In this document: positions 33,448-42,019 of the stretch, piece after piece
How the letters are laid out: each line of letters begins with the position of its first letter
How positions within the stretch are numbered: the first letter of the stretch is position 1
NCBI RefSeq assembly: GCF_021245985.1
Contig: NZ_JAJQXA010000010.1
Location: forward strand, 62,001 to 126,000
DNA from: Flavobacterium soyae
Lineage (GTDB): Bacteria; Bacteroidota; Bacteroidia; Flavobacteriales; Flavobacteriaceae
Length of the DNA: 64,000 bases
Direction: 5' to 3'
Translations under genes and position numbers: made by a program
The notes under the pieces: model-generated
What the model was told of the DNA's origin: nothing
Seen by the model: only the letters and a program-made list of their open reading frames with translations
Database searches by the model: none

Positions 33448-34452
33448 TTAAATGAAGCTTCTGTAAACTGTATTTCTTAAACCAACTTCAAGCAGTAATA
33501 GAAATGCTGCGACCAAAACAAAAACTCTGTATTTTTCATCGTAATCGTAGAATTTTAATTCCTGGATTTCGGTTGTTTCTAATTTGTTAATCGAATTGTA
33601 TATTTCGGCTAATCTATCGTTGCTCGTTGCTCTAAAATAAGTTCCGTCTGTTTTGCGGGCGATACTTTTCATTAATCTTTCGTCGATTTCAACTTTCTGC
33701 ATTTTGAATAAAAAACCTCCATTTGGTGCATAGGCGTATGGAGATTCGGCCATTCCGTTTGTTCCAATACCAATTGTATATACTTTTATTCCGTATTGTT
33801 TTGCAATATCTGCAGCAGTTTCCGGTTCAATAAAACCGGCATTATTAACACCGTCAGTCATTAAAATAACGACCCTGCTTTTTGCTTTACTGTCTTTAAG
33901 ACGGTTTACTGCCGTTGCTAAACCCATTCCAATTCCGGTACCATCTTGTAAAACGGTATCGTATTTAATTCCTTTTATTGCTTCAAGAATAATTGGTTTG
34001 TCGCTTGTAACAGGTGTTTTCGTATAAGCTTCAGAAGCGTATAAAACTAAACCAACCCTGTCATTTGGTCTTTCTTCAACGAAATCGGCAGCAACTCTTT
34101 TTAAAGCTTCCATACGGTTTGGCTTTAAATCTTTTGCGAGCATACTTCCAGAAACGTCGATTGCTATTACAATATCAATTCCTTTAGTTGTTTTAGTCTG
34201 ATTGCTGATGTCTACTGTTCTTGGTCTTGCTAAAGCAATAATCAGTGAACTTAGGGCAATAATCCTGAAAATATATAAACAAGGCTTTAATTTGGTCAAT
34301 AACGATTCGCTGTTTTTAAAACCTGCTGTCGAACTCATTTTTAATGTAGCCGACTGCTGATTTCTTTTCCAAAAAAACCAGCCAATAGCAATTGGAATTA
34401 ATAGAAACAACCAAAAGAATTCCGGATTTAAAAAAGTGATCTGATTATTCAT
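33448..34452 (-). CDS. batA: BatA-type VWA domain membrane protein
   Basis: A 334-residue protein with the same plan as BatB: an N-terminal TM (FFWLFLLIPIAIGWFFW), a second TM at about 58-77, a VWA domain (about 88-280) and a C-terminal TM. The MIDAS motif is AIDVSGSMLA, followed by LQDGTGIGMGLA and ILMTDGVNNAG. Its start codon overlaps the stop of the preceding gene by one base (TAATG), so translation is probably coupled to the BatD-like 543-residue protein. Confidence 0.93.
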   Translation of the reverse strand: MNNQITFLNPEFFWLFLLIPIAIGWFFWKRNQQSATLKMSSTAGFKNSESLLTKLKPCLYIFRIIALSSLIIALARPRTVDISNQTKTTKGIDIVIAIDVSGSMLAKDLKPNRMEALKRVAADFVEERPNDRVGLVLYASEAYTKTPVTSDKPIILEAIKGIKYDTVLQDGTGIGMGLATAVNRLKDSKAKSRVVILMTDGVNNAGFIEPETAADIAKQYGIKVYTIGIGTNGMAESPYAYAPNGGFLFKMQKVEIDERLMKSIARKTDGTYFRATSNDRLAEIYNSINKLETTEIQELKFYDYDEKYRVFVLVAAFLLLLEVGLRNTVYRSFI

Positions 34453-36083
34453 TAGTTACTTGCTTTTTTAAGTTCAACAGAATTTAAAATTCGGGTTGTA
34501 ATGTCGTTTGCATACGTATCACCTTCTTCATGAAAGATGATTATTTGCTGTAATCCCTGGTCTTGTTTAAAAAGCAGGATTTCATAATAACCTTTTATAC
34601 TCGTTTTATTTGCTGGATTTAAAACAGTCATTGTTCCGTAACCTTTTATACCCTGAATACCTTGATTGGTCTGGAAATCTTCTTGTTTAACAATAATGTT
34701 TTGACCACCTTGAAGTTCGATTACTTTTAAAGCACCTTCTAAAGCTTTTGATAAATCAATATCGGTAGGAGTTTTAAATTTAGTGGTTGAAACTGCTACA
34801 TAAAAATTGTCAATCATACTTCCGTATGCAAAAAGCTGCATTTCCTTAATCAACGCCATTGTTTCTTTTGGAAGGACTTTTAATGCATCCATTCGTTTTA
34901 AAACTTTTGGGGTTTCAATGATAACGCCCGGATTTCCGTATTCACTTTTAACCCATTCGCCTTCTAAAAGTTCTTTAGACGGATGACCAATAATATTGTC
35001 TTTTACGTATGTAAAACCTTTTGTGGCAATGAAAAAAGCTGCTGTTGCCAATATCAGGAATACAACAGAGCCAGCAGTAATGGCAATTCGTTTGTTTCTT
35101 TGTTTTTTTAATTGAAGCTGAATTTGTTTTTGCTTTTGCGCTTCGTTCAGCAATTGATCTTCTTCTTCAGCCGGAACTTCGGTTGGGATTGCATTGTCTA
35201 GCGTTAAAATTACTTTCTGGATTTTATTTCGGTCTTCTGTAATTTCAAAATCAAGCGGTTTCGATTTGGCAAATTTTACTAAATCGGCCTGGCGTAGAAC
35301 GCGTTCTAAATTCTCCACCGTTTCAGGCGTTAAAGTCATTTTCTTTTTAGTCGAAGCTGTTCTGATTGCCTGAATTAATTCAGAAGTTGTACTTTCCATT
35401 GCCGGAATATGAATCGCTTCTTCAATATAATTACGGGCAATGTCAGTTAGTTCACTATAATATTCTTTAATTTCGCCTTTTTGAACAAGTTCTTTTGACT
35501 CCAGATTGTTTAATAAACTTGTCGCTTTTTCAATTGGCGTTTTATAAACTTCTTCTTCGATTTTCTTTTTCTGGTGTTTTTTAACATACCAATAAATTCC
35601 TGCGCCAATTGCTAAAATAATAACCAAAGCCACAACGTATTTCCACCAATCGCCAATGCCGCTGTCAGCCGCAGTAATATCTTTAATGTCGTACATTTTT
35701 TGCTGTAAAGTATCAACTTTTACATTAGCAACTTCTACACGAATAGAATCTGAGAAATAAGGTTTTTTATCAATTAAAATCTGAACACTCGGAATTACAT
35801 ATCTTCCCGAATCAAATTGTGTTAATCCATATTTTTTGATTAATTCGTAAGTGTCGTTTTTCTTTACAGTATCAACCGGATAGGATTGAATAACCTCTAA
35901 AGGGCCAAATCTTTTTAGTTTAGGGAAAACGACTTTCGAATTAGCATTTACAACCGTTTTCAGCGTTAGCTTAAACTCGGCTCCAACTTTATTTTTGGTG
36001 GTATCAATGCTGGTTTCGACTTGTTTTTGAGCAAAAACAGCCGAAGAAAGCAAAAATAAAAATATGTAAAACTTTAATTTCAT
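34452..36083 (-). CDS. BatD-like two-TM protein of the Bat operon
   Basis: A 543-residue protein that fits no single named family. It has a signal peptide (residues 1-18), a beta-rich periplasmic BatD-like domain (SIDTTKNKVGAEFKLTLKTV), a TM helix at about 147-165 (YVVALVIILAIGAGIYWYV), a cytoplasmic helical domain of about 160 residues, a second TM at about 331-351 (VVFLILATAAFFIATKG) and a C-terminal soluble domain of about 190 residues. With two TMs the C-terminal domain would return to the periplasm. It lies between DUF58 and batA and is co-translated with batA. Confidence 0.75.
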   Translation of the reverse strand: MKLKFYIFLFLLSSAVFAQKQVETSIDTTKNKVGAEFKLTLKTVVNANSKVVFPKLKRFGPLEVIQSYPVDTVKKNDTYELIKKYGLTQFDSGRYVIPSVQILIDKKPYFSDSIRVEVANVKVDTLQQKMYDIKDITAADSGIGDWWKYVVALVIILAIGAGIYWYVKKHQKKKIEEEVYKTPIEKATSLLNNLESKELVQKGEIKEYYSELTDIARNYIEEAIHIPAMESTTSELIQAIRTASTKKKMTLTPETVENLERVLRQADLVKFAKSKPLDFEITEDRNKIQKVILTLDNAIPTEVPAEEEDQLLNEAQKQKQIQLQLKKQRNKRIAITAGSVVFLILATAAFFIATKGFTYVKDNIIGHPSKELLEGEWVKSEYGNPGVIIETPKVLKRMDALKVLPKETMALIKEMQLFAYGSMIDNFYVAVSTTKFKTPTDIDLSKALEGALKVIELQGGQNIIVKQEDFQTNQGIQGIKGYGTMTVLNPANKTSIKGYYEILLFKQDQGLQQIIIFHEEGDTYANDITTRILNSVELKKASN

Positions 36084-36101
36084 TATGATTAACGATTGAA
36101 G

Positions 36102-36572
36102 ATTAACGATTTTTGATTTCAGATTTGTGAAACTTAAATATTAATCTTTGTTCTTTTTTATGAATTATTTTTTGATGTTTTAATACTTGATACAAAAATT
36201 GAGATTAATTGATTGGCCTCTGTTTTTGCTCGTATTAAACTTTCATGATCTGTTGAAAGATTTGCTTTTTCTATTATTTTTAAGCAAACAAATGTTTCTC
36301 TTAATTCTTTCAGACAAATTCCCATTTTATGGATAAAATCTTTTTTACTTTCTGTACTTTGTGCTTCACCATAATTTAAAGCAGGTGATGTGCTGGAACG
36401 AGTTATTTGACCTAATAAATGATTTCCAGCGTAATTTTTTTCAAATGTAATTGTTAGTAATATTATGCTTGCAGCAAAATCAATCAATCTATTTTCTACT
36501 TCTTGTTTAGTCATTCCTTAATTCTTCCCTTTAACCATAAATCATAAACATCATAAATCAAAAATCGTTAAT
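36102..36572. repeat. Inverted repeats flanking the S23-type gene (Bat operon)
   Basis: ATTAACGATTTTTGATTT at 36102-36119 is perfectly complementary to 36555-36572 (18 of 18). The pairing continues outward with about 9 of the next 15 positions. The pair encloses the second four-helix gene, so the Bat transcript could form a stem with the gene in its loop. The arm sequence is unrelated to that of the first cassette. Confidence 0.75.
36158..36514 (-). CDS. Four-helix bundle protein (S23/IVP family), copy 2
   Basis: A 118-residue S23-family four-helix-bundle protein. It shares with the copy at 20228-20587 the helix-2 pattern QITRSSTSPALNYGEAQSTE (SxTSxxxNxxEAQ) and KKDFIHKMGICLKELRE (DFIHK then E), while the rest is clearly diverged. 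It lies between the DUF58 gene and the BatD-like gene. Bat operons in general do not need this protein, so an inserted cassette is more likely than a Bat component. No other mobile gene is nearby. Confidence 0.9.
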   Translation of the reverse strand: MTKQEVENRLIDFAASIILLTITFEKNYAGNHLLGQITRSSTSPALNYGEAQSTESKKDFIHKMGICLKELRETFVCLKIIEKANLSTDHESLIRAKTEANQLISIFVSSIKTSKNNS

Positions 36573-36588
36573 TAAAAATCTTAAATCT

Positions 36589-37452
36589 TTACCTTGATTT
36601 GAAATAGCCTAATAATTTAGTAACATAATTTTCGTCGACTCTTGTGTTTACAACACCAGCGCCAGATTTACTGAAAATATCTTTGAAATAATTTACGCGT
36701 TCCTGATAATGCTTTTCGTAATTCATTCTCACTGTTTTTGAGCCTGTATTTACCAATTGAATTTTTCCCGTTTCAGCATCAAGCATCGTTACCATTCCTA
36801 AATTTGGGATTTTTTCTTCACGGATATCATATACGCGAACACCTGTAATATCGTGTTTTTTAGAAGCAATTTTTAAAGTCTGCTCGTAATTTTCAGACAT
36901 GAAATCAGAAATCATAAAAACAATTGCTTTCTTTTTTTGTGTTCCTGATAAAAACTTCAAGGCTTGAGAGATATCTGTTTTGTGGCTTTTTGGTTCAAAT
37001 TCGATTAATTCACGAATAATTCTCAAAACGTGTGAACGGCCTTTTTTTGGCGGAATATATAATTCGACATTGTCAGAAAATAAGATCAATCCAATCTTAT
37101 CATTATTTTGTGTAGCCGAAAAAGCCATCGTTGCAGCAATTTCTGTTACGATGTCTTTTTTAAACTGACTTTTTGAACCAAAACCTTCAGAACCCGAAAT
37201 ATCAACCATTAAAACCATGGTTAATTCTCTTTCTTCTTCAAAAACTTTTACGTGGGCTTCGTTGTAGCGTGCGGTTACATTCCAATCGATGTTACGAATA
37301 TCATCGCCATATTGGTATTGGCGTACCTCGCTAAAAGTCATCCCGCGTCCTTTAAATGAAGAATGGTATTCTCCCGAAAAGATGTGATTGCTCAGTCTTT
37401 TGGTTTTGATTTCAATCTTTCGTACTTTTTTTAAAAGCTCTTTTGTATCCAT
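36589..37452 (-). CDS. DUF58 domain protein
   Basis: A 287-residue cytoplasmic DUF58 protein with the family core YQYGDDIRNIDWNVTARYNE (RxIDWxxxAR). Downstream is a VWA-like fold with a MIDAS-type MLMVDISGSEGFG and IVFMISDFMSEN. DUF58 proteins accompany MoxR ATPases and VWA proteins in Bat-type operons. It is the second gene of the operon after moxR, with a 95-nt gap full of GATTTTAGATTTTAG words. Confidence 0.93.
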   Translation of the reverse strand: MDTKELLKKVRKIEIKTKRLSNHIFSGEYHSSFKGRGMTFSEVRQYQYGDDIRNIDWNVTARYNEAHVKVFEEERELTMVLMVDISGSEGFGSKSQFKKDIVTEIAATMAFSATQNNDKIGLILFSDNVELYIPPKKGRSHVLRIIRELIEFEPKSHKTDISQALKFLSGTQKKKAIVFMISDFMSENYEQTLKIASKKHDITGVRVYDIREEKIPNLGMVTMLDAETGKIQLVNTGSKTVRMNYEKHYQERVNYFKDIFSKSGAGVVNTRVDENYVTKLLGYFKSR

Positions 37453-37464
37453 TTTTTCGGATTG

Positions 37465-37546
37465 CAGATTTTAGATTTTAGATTTTAGATTCCAAATTAG
37501 AGCGTAGGTTTTAAATCTAAAATCTACACTCTAAAATCTAAAATTT
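37465..37546. repeat. Intra-operon palindrome between moxR and DUF58
   Basis: GATTTTAGATTTTAGATTTT on the left side is matched by TAAATCTAAAATCTACAC and CTAAAATCTAAAA on the right. Similar words appear in the gaps at 33400-33430 and 50318-50360. Confidence 0.55.
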
Positions 37547-37547
37547 T

Positions 37548-38552
37548 TTAAGGTACTTCAATCTCGTTTACGATTTTGTTGATAATGTCTACAGAAGTAA
37601 TGTTTTCGGCTTCAGCCTCGTATGTGATTCCAACTCTGTGACGTAATACATCATGTACAACAGCACGAACATCTTCTGGAATTACATAACCACGACGTTT
37701 GATAAAAGCGTAACATTTAGCAGCATTTGCCAAGTTGATACTTCCACGGGGAGATGCTCCAAAACTGATAAGTGGTTTTAAGTCGGCTAATTTGTATTTC
37801 TCTGGGTAACGAGTAGCAAAGATGATATCCAGAATATATTTTTCGATTTTTTCATCCATATAAACTTCACGAACTGCTTCTTGCGCACGTAAAATTTGTT
37901 CTACAGAAACTACGGCATTTACTTTTTCGTAACTTCCTTTTAAGTTTTGACGAATTACAAAACGTTCTTCATCAATTTTTGGGTAATCAATTACCGTTTT
38001 TAGCATAAAACGGTCAACCTGAGCTTCAGGTAATTGGTATGTTCCTTCTTGCTCAACAGGGTTTTGAGTTGCCAAAACTAAAAACGGACGATCTAGTTTA
38101 AAAGTTGTATCACCAATTGTAACTTGTTTTTCCTGCATTGCCTCTAAAAGTGCAGACTGAACCTTTGCCGGAGCACGGTTAATCTCATCGGCAAGTACGA
38201 AGTTGGCAAAAATAGGCCCTTTTTTAATAGAGAACTCGTTTGCTTTAATGTTGTAAATCATGGTTCCGATGACATCGGCAGGAAGTAAATCCGGCGTAAA
38301 CTGGATACGGCTGAAAGAACCCTGAACCGCTTGTGACAAAGTATTAATGGCTAAAGTTTTTGCTAAACCGGGAACTCCTTCAAGTAAAATATGTCCCTGA
38401 CCCAAAAGACCAATTAATAAACGCTCGACCATATGTTTCTGGCCCACAATAACTTTGTTCATTTCCATTGTAAGAAGGTCTATAAAAGCACTTTCTCTCT
38501 CAATTTTTTCATTTATCGCTCTAATGTCTAAAGTCGTTGTATTTTCTTCCAT
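37548..38552 (-). CDS. MoxR family AAA+ ATPase
   Basis: A 334-residue MoxR-type AAA+ ATPase. Walker A is LLEGVPGLAKTLA (GxPGxxKT), Walker B is FVLADEINRAPAKVQSALLE, sensor 1 is LVLATQNPVEQEGTYQLPEA, and the C-terminal lid has ISFGASPRGSINL. MoxR ATPases act as chaperones that mature or regulate VWA-domain proteins, here BatA, BatB and DUF58. It is the first gene of the operon. The 212-nt upstream gap to the divergent aldo/keto reductase holds no perfect TAnnTTTG. Confidence 0.96.
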   Translation of the reverse strand: MEENTTTLDIRAINEKIERESAFIDLLTMEMNKVIVGQKHMVERLLIGLLGQGHILLEGVPGLAKTLAINTLSQAVQGSFSRIQFTPDLLPADVIGTMIYNIKANEFSIKKGPIFANFVLADEINRAPAKVQSALLEAMQEKQVTIGDTTFKLDRPFLVLATQNPVEQEGTYQLPEAQVDRFMLKTVIDYPKIDEERFVIRQNLKGSYEKVNAVVSVEQILRAQEAVREVYMDEKIEKYILDIIFATRYPEKYKLADLKPLISFGASPRGSINLANAAKCYAFIKRRGYVIPEDVRAVVHDVLRHRVGITYEAEAENITSVDIINKIVNEIEVP

Positions 38553-38764
38553 ATAAATATTTTTAAAACCTTGATTTTTACGCCTAATTTTTGAGAGTGC
38601 AAATTGAATATTTTTTAAGAAGTAAGATGTTAAAGAATGGTTAAAACTTCGACCAATTACCTAATTTTAAGGACGAATTGTGAATCTATTTTTATATTTT
38701 TAAGAACTTTGGTGATTATGTTTTACAAAAGCATATTTATTAGCAAAAATAACTCAATATAACC

Positions 38765-39637
38765 ATGAGCAAAACAGCATTATCGCCTATAATTTCAGGC
38801 ACTATGAATTGGGGTGTTTGGGATAAAAACCTTTCACCAAAAGAAATGGAAAATATGATACAAATTTGTATCGAAAACAAAATCACAACTTTTGATCACG
38901 CCGATATTTACGGGGATTATACCACCGAGGCCGATTTTGGTAAAGCATTTAAAGCCAGTAAAATTTCACGCGAAAAATTACAATTAATTACGAAATGCGG
39001 AATCCAGCTTGTAACAGAAAGCCGTAATAATAAAATCAAACATTACGATTATTCTAAAGAGTATATCATTTGGTCTGTTGAAGAATCCTTAAAGAAACTT
39101 AAAACTGATTATGTTGATGTTTTTTTACTGCACAGACCAAGCCCTTTAATGCAGGCTGATGAAATTGCTGAGGCGGTTGAAAAATTAAAATCAGAAGGGA
39201 AAATTTTAGATTTCGGACTTTCAAACTTTACAAGTTCTCAAACTGAATTAATTCGTCAGAAAACAGAAATTAGCTATAATCAGGTACAATTTTCTGCAAC
39301 ACATTTTGAACCAATGGTTGACGGAAGCCTGGATTATATGCAGACACACGGAATTCGTCCATTGTCATGGAATCCGCTTGGAACTGTTTTTAGAGAAGAT
39401 ACTAAGAAAACACGCCGTTTGAAAAAATTATTTTCAACGTTACTTGAAAAATATCATTTAGGAGCAGATACACTTTTGCTTGCGTGGATTTTAAAACATC
39501 CGGCAGCAGTTGTTCCAATTGCAGGAACGGTTAATGTTGCCAGAATTCAGTCTTTAGTAAAAGCTGCTGAATTAGAAATGGACAAAGAAGACTGGTTTGC
39601 CATTTGGACAGAAAGTATGGGTGACGATGTGCCTTAA
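38765..39637 (+). CDS. Aldo/keto reductase
   Basis: A 290-residue NADPH-dependent aldo/keto reductase of the YdhF type. The catalytic set is visible: Asp and Tyr in FDHADIYGDYTTE, Lys in QLITKCGIQ and His in DVFLLHRPSPLM. The C-terminal cofactor region has PIAGTVNVARIQSLVKA. It is a single-gene unit with a strong terminator 20 nt downstream. The substrate is unknown. Confidence 0.93.
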   Translation: MSKTALSPIISGTMNWGVWDKNLSPKEMENMIQICIENKITTFDHADIYGDYTTEADFGKAFKASKISREKLQLITKCGIQLVTESRNNKIKHYDYSKEYIIWSVEESLKKLKTDYVDVFLLHRPSPLMQADEIAEAVEKLKSEGKILDFGLSNFTSSQTELIRQKTEISYNQVQFSATHFEPMVDGSLDYMQTHGIRPLSWNPLGTVFREDTKKTRRLKKLFSTLLEKYHLGADTLLLAWILKHPAAVVPIAGTVNVARIQSLVKAAELEMDKEDWFAIWTESMGDDVP

Positions 39638-39658
39638 TTGGTGAAATTATCATTGATA

Positions 39659-39700
39659 AAAAAACAGCTATGTTTAAATATTTAGACATAGCTGTTTTTT
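39659..39700 (+). terminator. Intrinsic terminator
   Basis: AAAACAGCTATG and CATAGCTGTTTT form a 12-bp stem, with six T at the end. It follows the aldo/keto reductase gene. Confidence 0.9.
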
Positions 39701-39709
39701 ATGGTTGAT

Positions 39710-40177
39710 TAATTAATTCAAGTTGTTAGTTTAATAATTCAATAAATAAATCGGCTCTAAAAAAGTTTAATCCCTGCGGGATATTTTTTCTGGCAGATTT
39801 TATTATTCTGCTGCCAATATTTAACTCCTAACGGGGTAACAAAAAAATATCTTGGAGAGATTACATATTGGTAGAAATCAATTTATTCATGTCAATTTTT
39901 GTCCCTCCGGGCAATGTCATTAAGTTAAGCTTTTAGAAAATAAAATTATTGCAAATCAAATCCGTGTTTATCCGCGTTTTTACGAAGTAAATCTGTTTTA
40001 TCCGCGTCACAATTAGACGCTGATTTTACTGATTCGCTAAAGCGAAAACGCTGATAAAAACTGATTTTTCTAATTACTTTCTTAATTAAACTGTTAAGTA
40101 ATTTTATAGATTTCCTCTTAACTTAATGACATTGCCCGTAGGACTACACTTTATTAACTAGCAGCTTGAATTAATTA
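39710..40177. repeat. Nested inverted-repeat element, about 468 bp
   Basis: Outer arms at 39710-39736 and 40151-40177 (TTAATTCAAG..) are complementary with about three differences. A second pair, 39901-39929 with 40117-40144 (GGGCAATGTCATTAAGTTAAG core), is nearly perfect. Between them lies a third palindromic block with ATCCGCGT/ACGCTGAT words (39960-40070). The left part is the dispersed 105-nt repeat. No transposase or open frame is inside. The right arm ends 1 nt before the stop codon of the DUF4382 gene. Confidence 0.75.
39714..39818 (+). repeat. Dispersed 105-nt repeat, copy 2
   Basis: Matches 2811-2915 at 101 of 105 positions. Here it is continuous with further repeat sequence up to 40177. 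Confidence 0.8.
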
Positions 40178-40178
40178 T

Positions 40179-40985
40179 TTATTGTAAAGCCAGAGTGTTC
40201 ATGTTTGTAATTTGGCCATTAACAACCACAATATTAGGAATAACTAAAGGCGGTAATGCCGAACTCGGATCTGGTGTGATGGTTACCGTATAAGTTCCAG
40301 CGGGAATACCGTTTAGCTGAAAAGCACCTAACTCATTTGTATAAGCTGATACTGTTACATCTCCAACCTGAACAGATACTAATGACTGAACAGCAATTGG
40401 GGTTACAATTCCTTTGATTGCTCCGGATACCGCATTTGTAGAAACTCTGATTACAGGATGTAAGTTATAATTTCCAGAACTACCAGCCTGAACTACAACA
40501 GAATGTTCTACATCAAAATCTAATAAAAAATCATAAGTTACACCCGGTACTAATGTTTGATTAACTTTTAGTTTTAGACCTGATTGTTGGGCACTTGGCG
40601 TTTTTAAAGGATAAGTTGTGCCATCTTTAATAACTGTATTATGTTCACCAAGTACCAATCTGATTTGTCCTAAATATCCTGAAGGAACCTCGTTATCTGC
40701 CAAAAGAACATTTACACCACCTGTTAAATCAAGTAAATTGTATATACCTGGAGTTATATTTCCAATACTTACCCATCCGTCTTCGCCGGTTTCTGAATTG
40801 CTTTTGATTTTAACGTCTAATACCTCAACGTTTACTTCGTCGTAATCGCCTGGAGCATCACTCATCCTTACGCTGATTTTTGAAGTTTGAGAGTTGTTGT
40901 CATCATTACTGTTACAACTTGTAAAAAATAAACAAAGCAGCAATGTCAGGAGAAGTATTTCTAAATTAAGTTTTACTTTTTTCAT
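40179..40985 (-). CDS. DUF4382 lipoprotein
   Basis: A 268-residue lipoprotein. The signal ends in a lipobox (LCLFFTSCNSNDD), followed by a Ser/Asn/Asp tether. About residues 35-180 are a DUF4382 domain (KISVRMSDAPGDYDEVNVEV and GYLGQIRLVLGEHNTV). About 185-268 are a carboxypeptidase regulatory-like (CnaB-type) beta-sandwich (AVSGAIKGIVTPIA and GIPAGTYTVTITPDP). Asp residues after the Cys may favour surface display in Bacteroidota. It is monocistronic; function is unknown. Confidence 0.9.
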   Translation of the reverse strand: MKKVKLNLEILLLTLLLCLFFTSCNSNDDNNSQTSKISVRMSDAPGDYDEVNVEVLDVKIKSNSETGEDGWVSIGNITPGIYNLLDLTGGVNVLLADNEVPSGYLGQIRLVLGEHNTVIKDGTTYPLKTPSAQQSGLKLKVNQTLVPGVTYDFLLDFDVEHSVVVQAGSSGNYNLHPVIRVSTNAVSGAIKGIVTPIAVQSLVSVQVGDVTVSAYTNELGAFQLNGIPAGTYTVTITPDPSSALPPLVIPNIVVVNGQITNMNTLALQ

Positions 40986-41052
40986 GACTTTCTTTTTTTT
41001 AAATTAGTAAATTAATAACGCAGAATAAAATTAATTTAGTGTCTTTATACTG

Positions 41053-41060
41053 TAATTTTG
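41053..41060 (+). promoter_or_regulatory. -7 box of the SDR gene
   Basis: TAATTTTG, 69 nt upstream of the SDR ATG. Confidence 0.4.
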
Positions 41061-41129
41061 TAGAAATTTTAATCGAATTTTAAGGAAAAAGTTTGGTTAT
41101 CTCTTAAATAAAAGTAGGAAACTTAAATC

Positions 41130-41885
41130 ATGAAAAAAACTGTTTTAATAACTGGCGCCACAAGCGGAATTGGAAAAGCAACTGCGCAAATATTAGGTAA
41201 AAATAACTATAAAATTGTCCTTTGCGGAAGACGTATTGATCGTTTAAAGGAATTGGAAAAAGAACTTTCGGCTTTTACAGAAGTACATTCTTTGTCTTTT
41301 GATGTTCGGGATAAAAATGCGGCTTTTGACAGCATTAATAATTTACCTGAGGAGTTTTCGGCAATTGATATTTTAATTAATAATGCCGGAAATGCACACG
41401 GTTTAGATCCGATCCAGAACGGAGATGTTGACGATTGGGATGCTATGATTGATATTAATGTAAAAGGCCTTTTGTATGTTTCGAAAGCGGTAATGCCAAA
41501 AATGATCGAAAGAAAATCAGGGCATATTATTAATATTGGATCAACAGCTGCCAAAGAAGTATATCCAAACGGAAATGTATATTGCGCTTCAAAACATGCA
41601 GTTGATGCTATTACAGCAGGAATGCGAATTGATTTAAATCCATTCGGAATTAGAGTTGGAGCAATTCATCCGGGAATGGTCGCAACAGAATTTAGTGAAG
41701 TGCGTTTTAAAGGTGATATCGAAAGGGCTTCAAATGTTTATAAAGGCTTTGATCCGCTGCAGGCAGAAGATATTGCAGATATTATACATTTTGTAGTTTC
41801 AAGACCATATCACGTAAACATCGCCGATTTAGTTGTAATGAGTACTGCGCAGGCATCATCAACGATTGTCAAGAAAAATATTTGA
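41130..41885 (+). CDS. SDR family NAD(P)-dependent oxidoreductase
   Basis: A 251-residue classical short-chain dehydrogenase. It has the cofactor motif TGATSGIGKA near residues 8-17, NNAGNA at about 87-92, the catalytic Ser in HIINIGSTAAKE, and YCASKHAVDA (YxxxK). It resembles YdfG-type 3-hydroxy acid dehydrogenases (LNPFGIRVGAIHPGMVATEFS). The preceding Arg-rich loop CGRRIDRL suggests NADP. The gene is alone and ends at a REP-derived terminator. Confidence 0.94.
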   Translation: MKKTVLITGATSGIGKATAQILGKNNYKIVLCGRRIDRLKELEKELSAFTEVHSLSFDVRDKNAAFDSINNLPEEFSAIDILINNAGNAHGLDPIQNGDVDDWDAMIDINVKGLLYVSKAVMPKMIERKSGHIINIGSTAAKEVYPNGNVYCASKHAVDAITAGMRIDLNPFGIRVGAIHPGMVATEFSEVRFKGDIERASNVYKGFDPLQAEDIADIIHFVVSRPYHVNIADLVVMSTAQASSTIVKKNI

Positions 41886-41899
41886 TAAGAGATTTTATT

Positions 41900-41929
41900 G
41901 TAAAGACGCACAGAAGTGCGTCTTTTTTA
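41900..41929 (+). terminator. Terminator made from a REP palindrome
   Basis: AAAGACGCAC-AGAA-GTGCGTCTTTTTT is a 10-bp stem followed by T residues. The core is the same GACGCACAG..GTGCGTC palindrome as the repeats at 28529-28740 and 43223-43249. Confidence 0.85.
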
Positions 41930-42019
41930 CGTTTTAAAGTTATAGAAGTGCAAAAAAAATAATTACGAGTTTTTAATTAGTGTAAATTAGTGCAATTAGC
42001 GGCAGAAAAAACTTAAACC

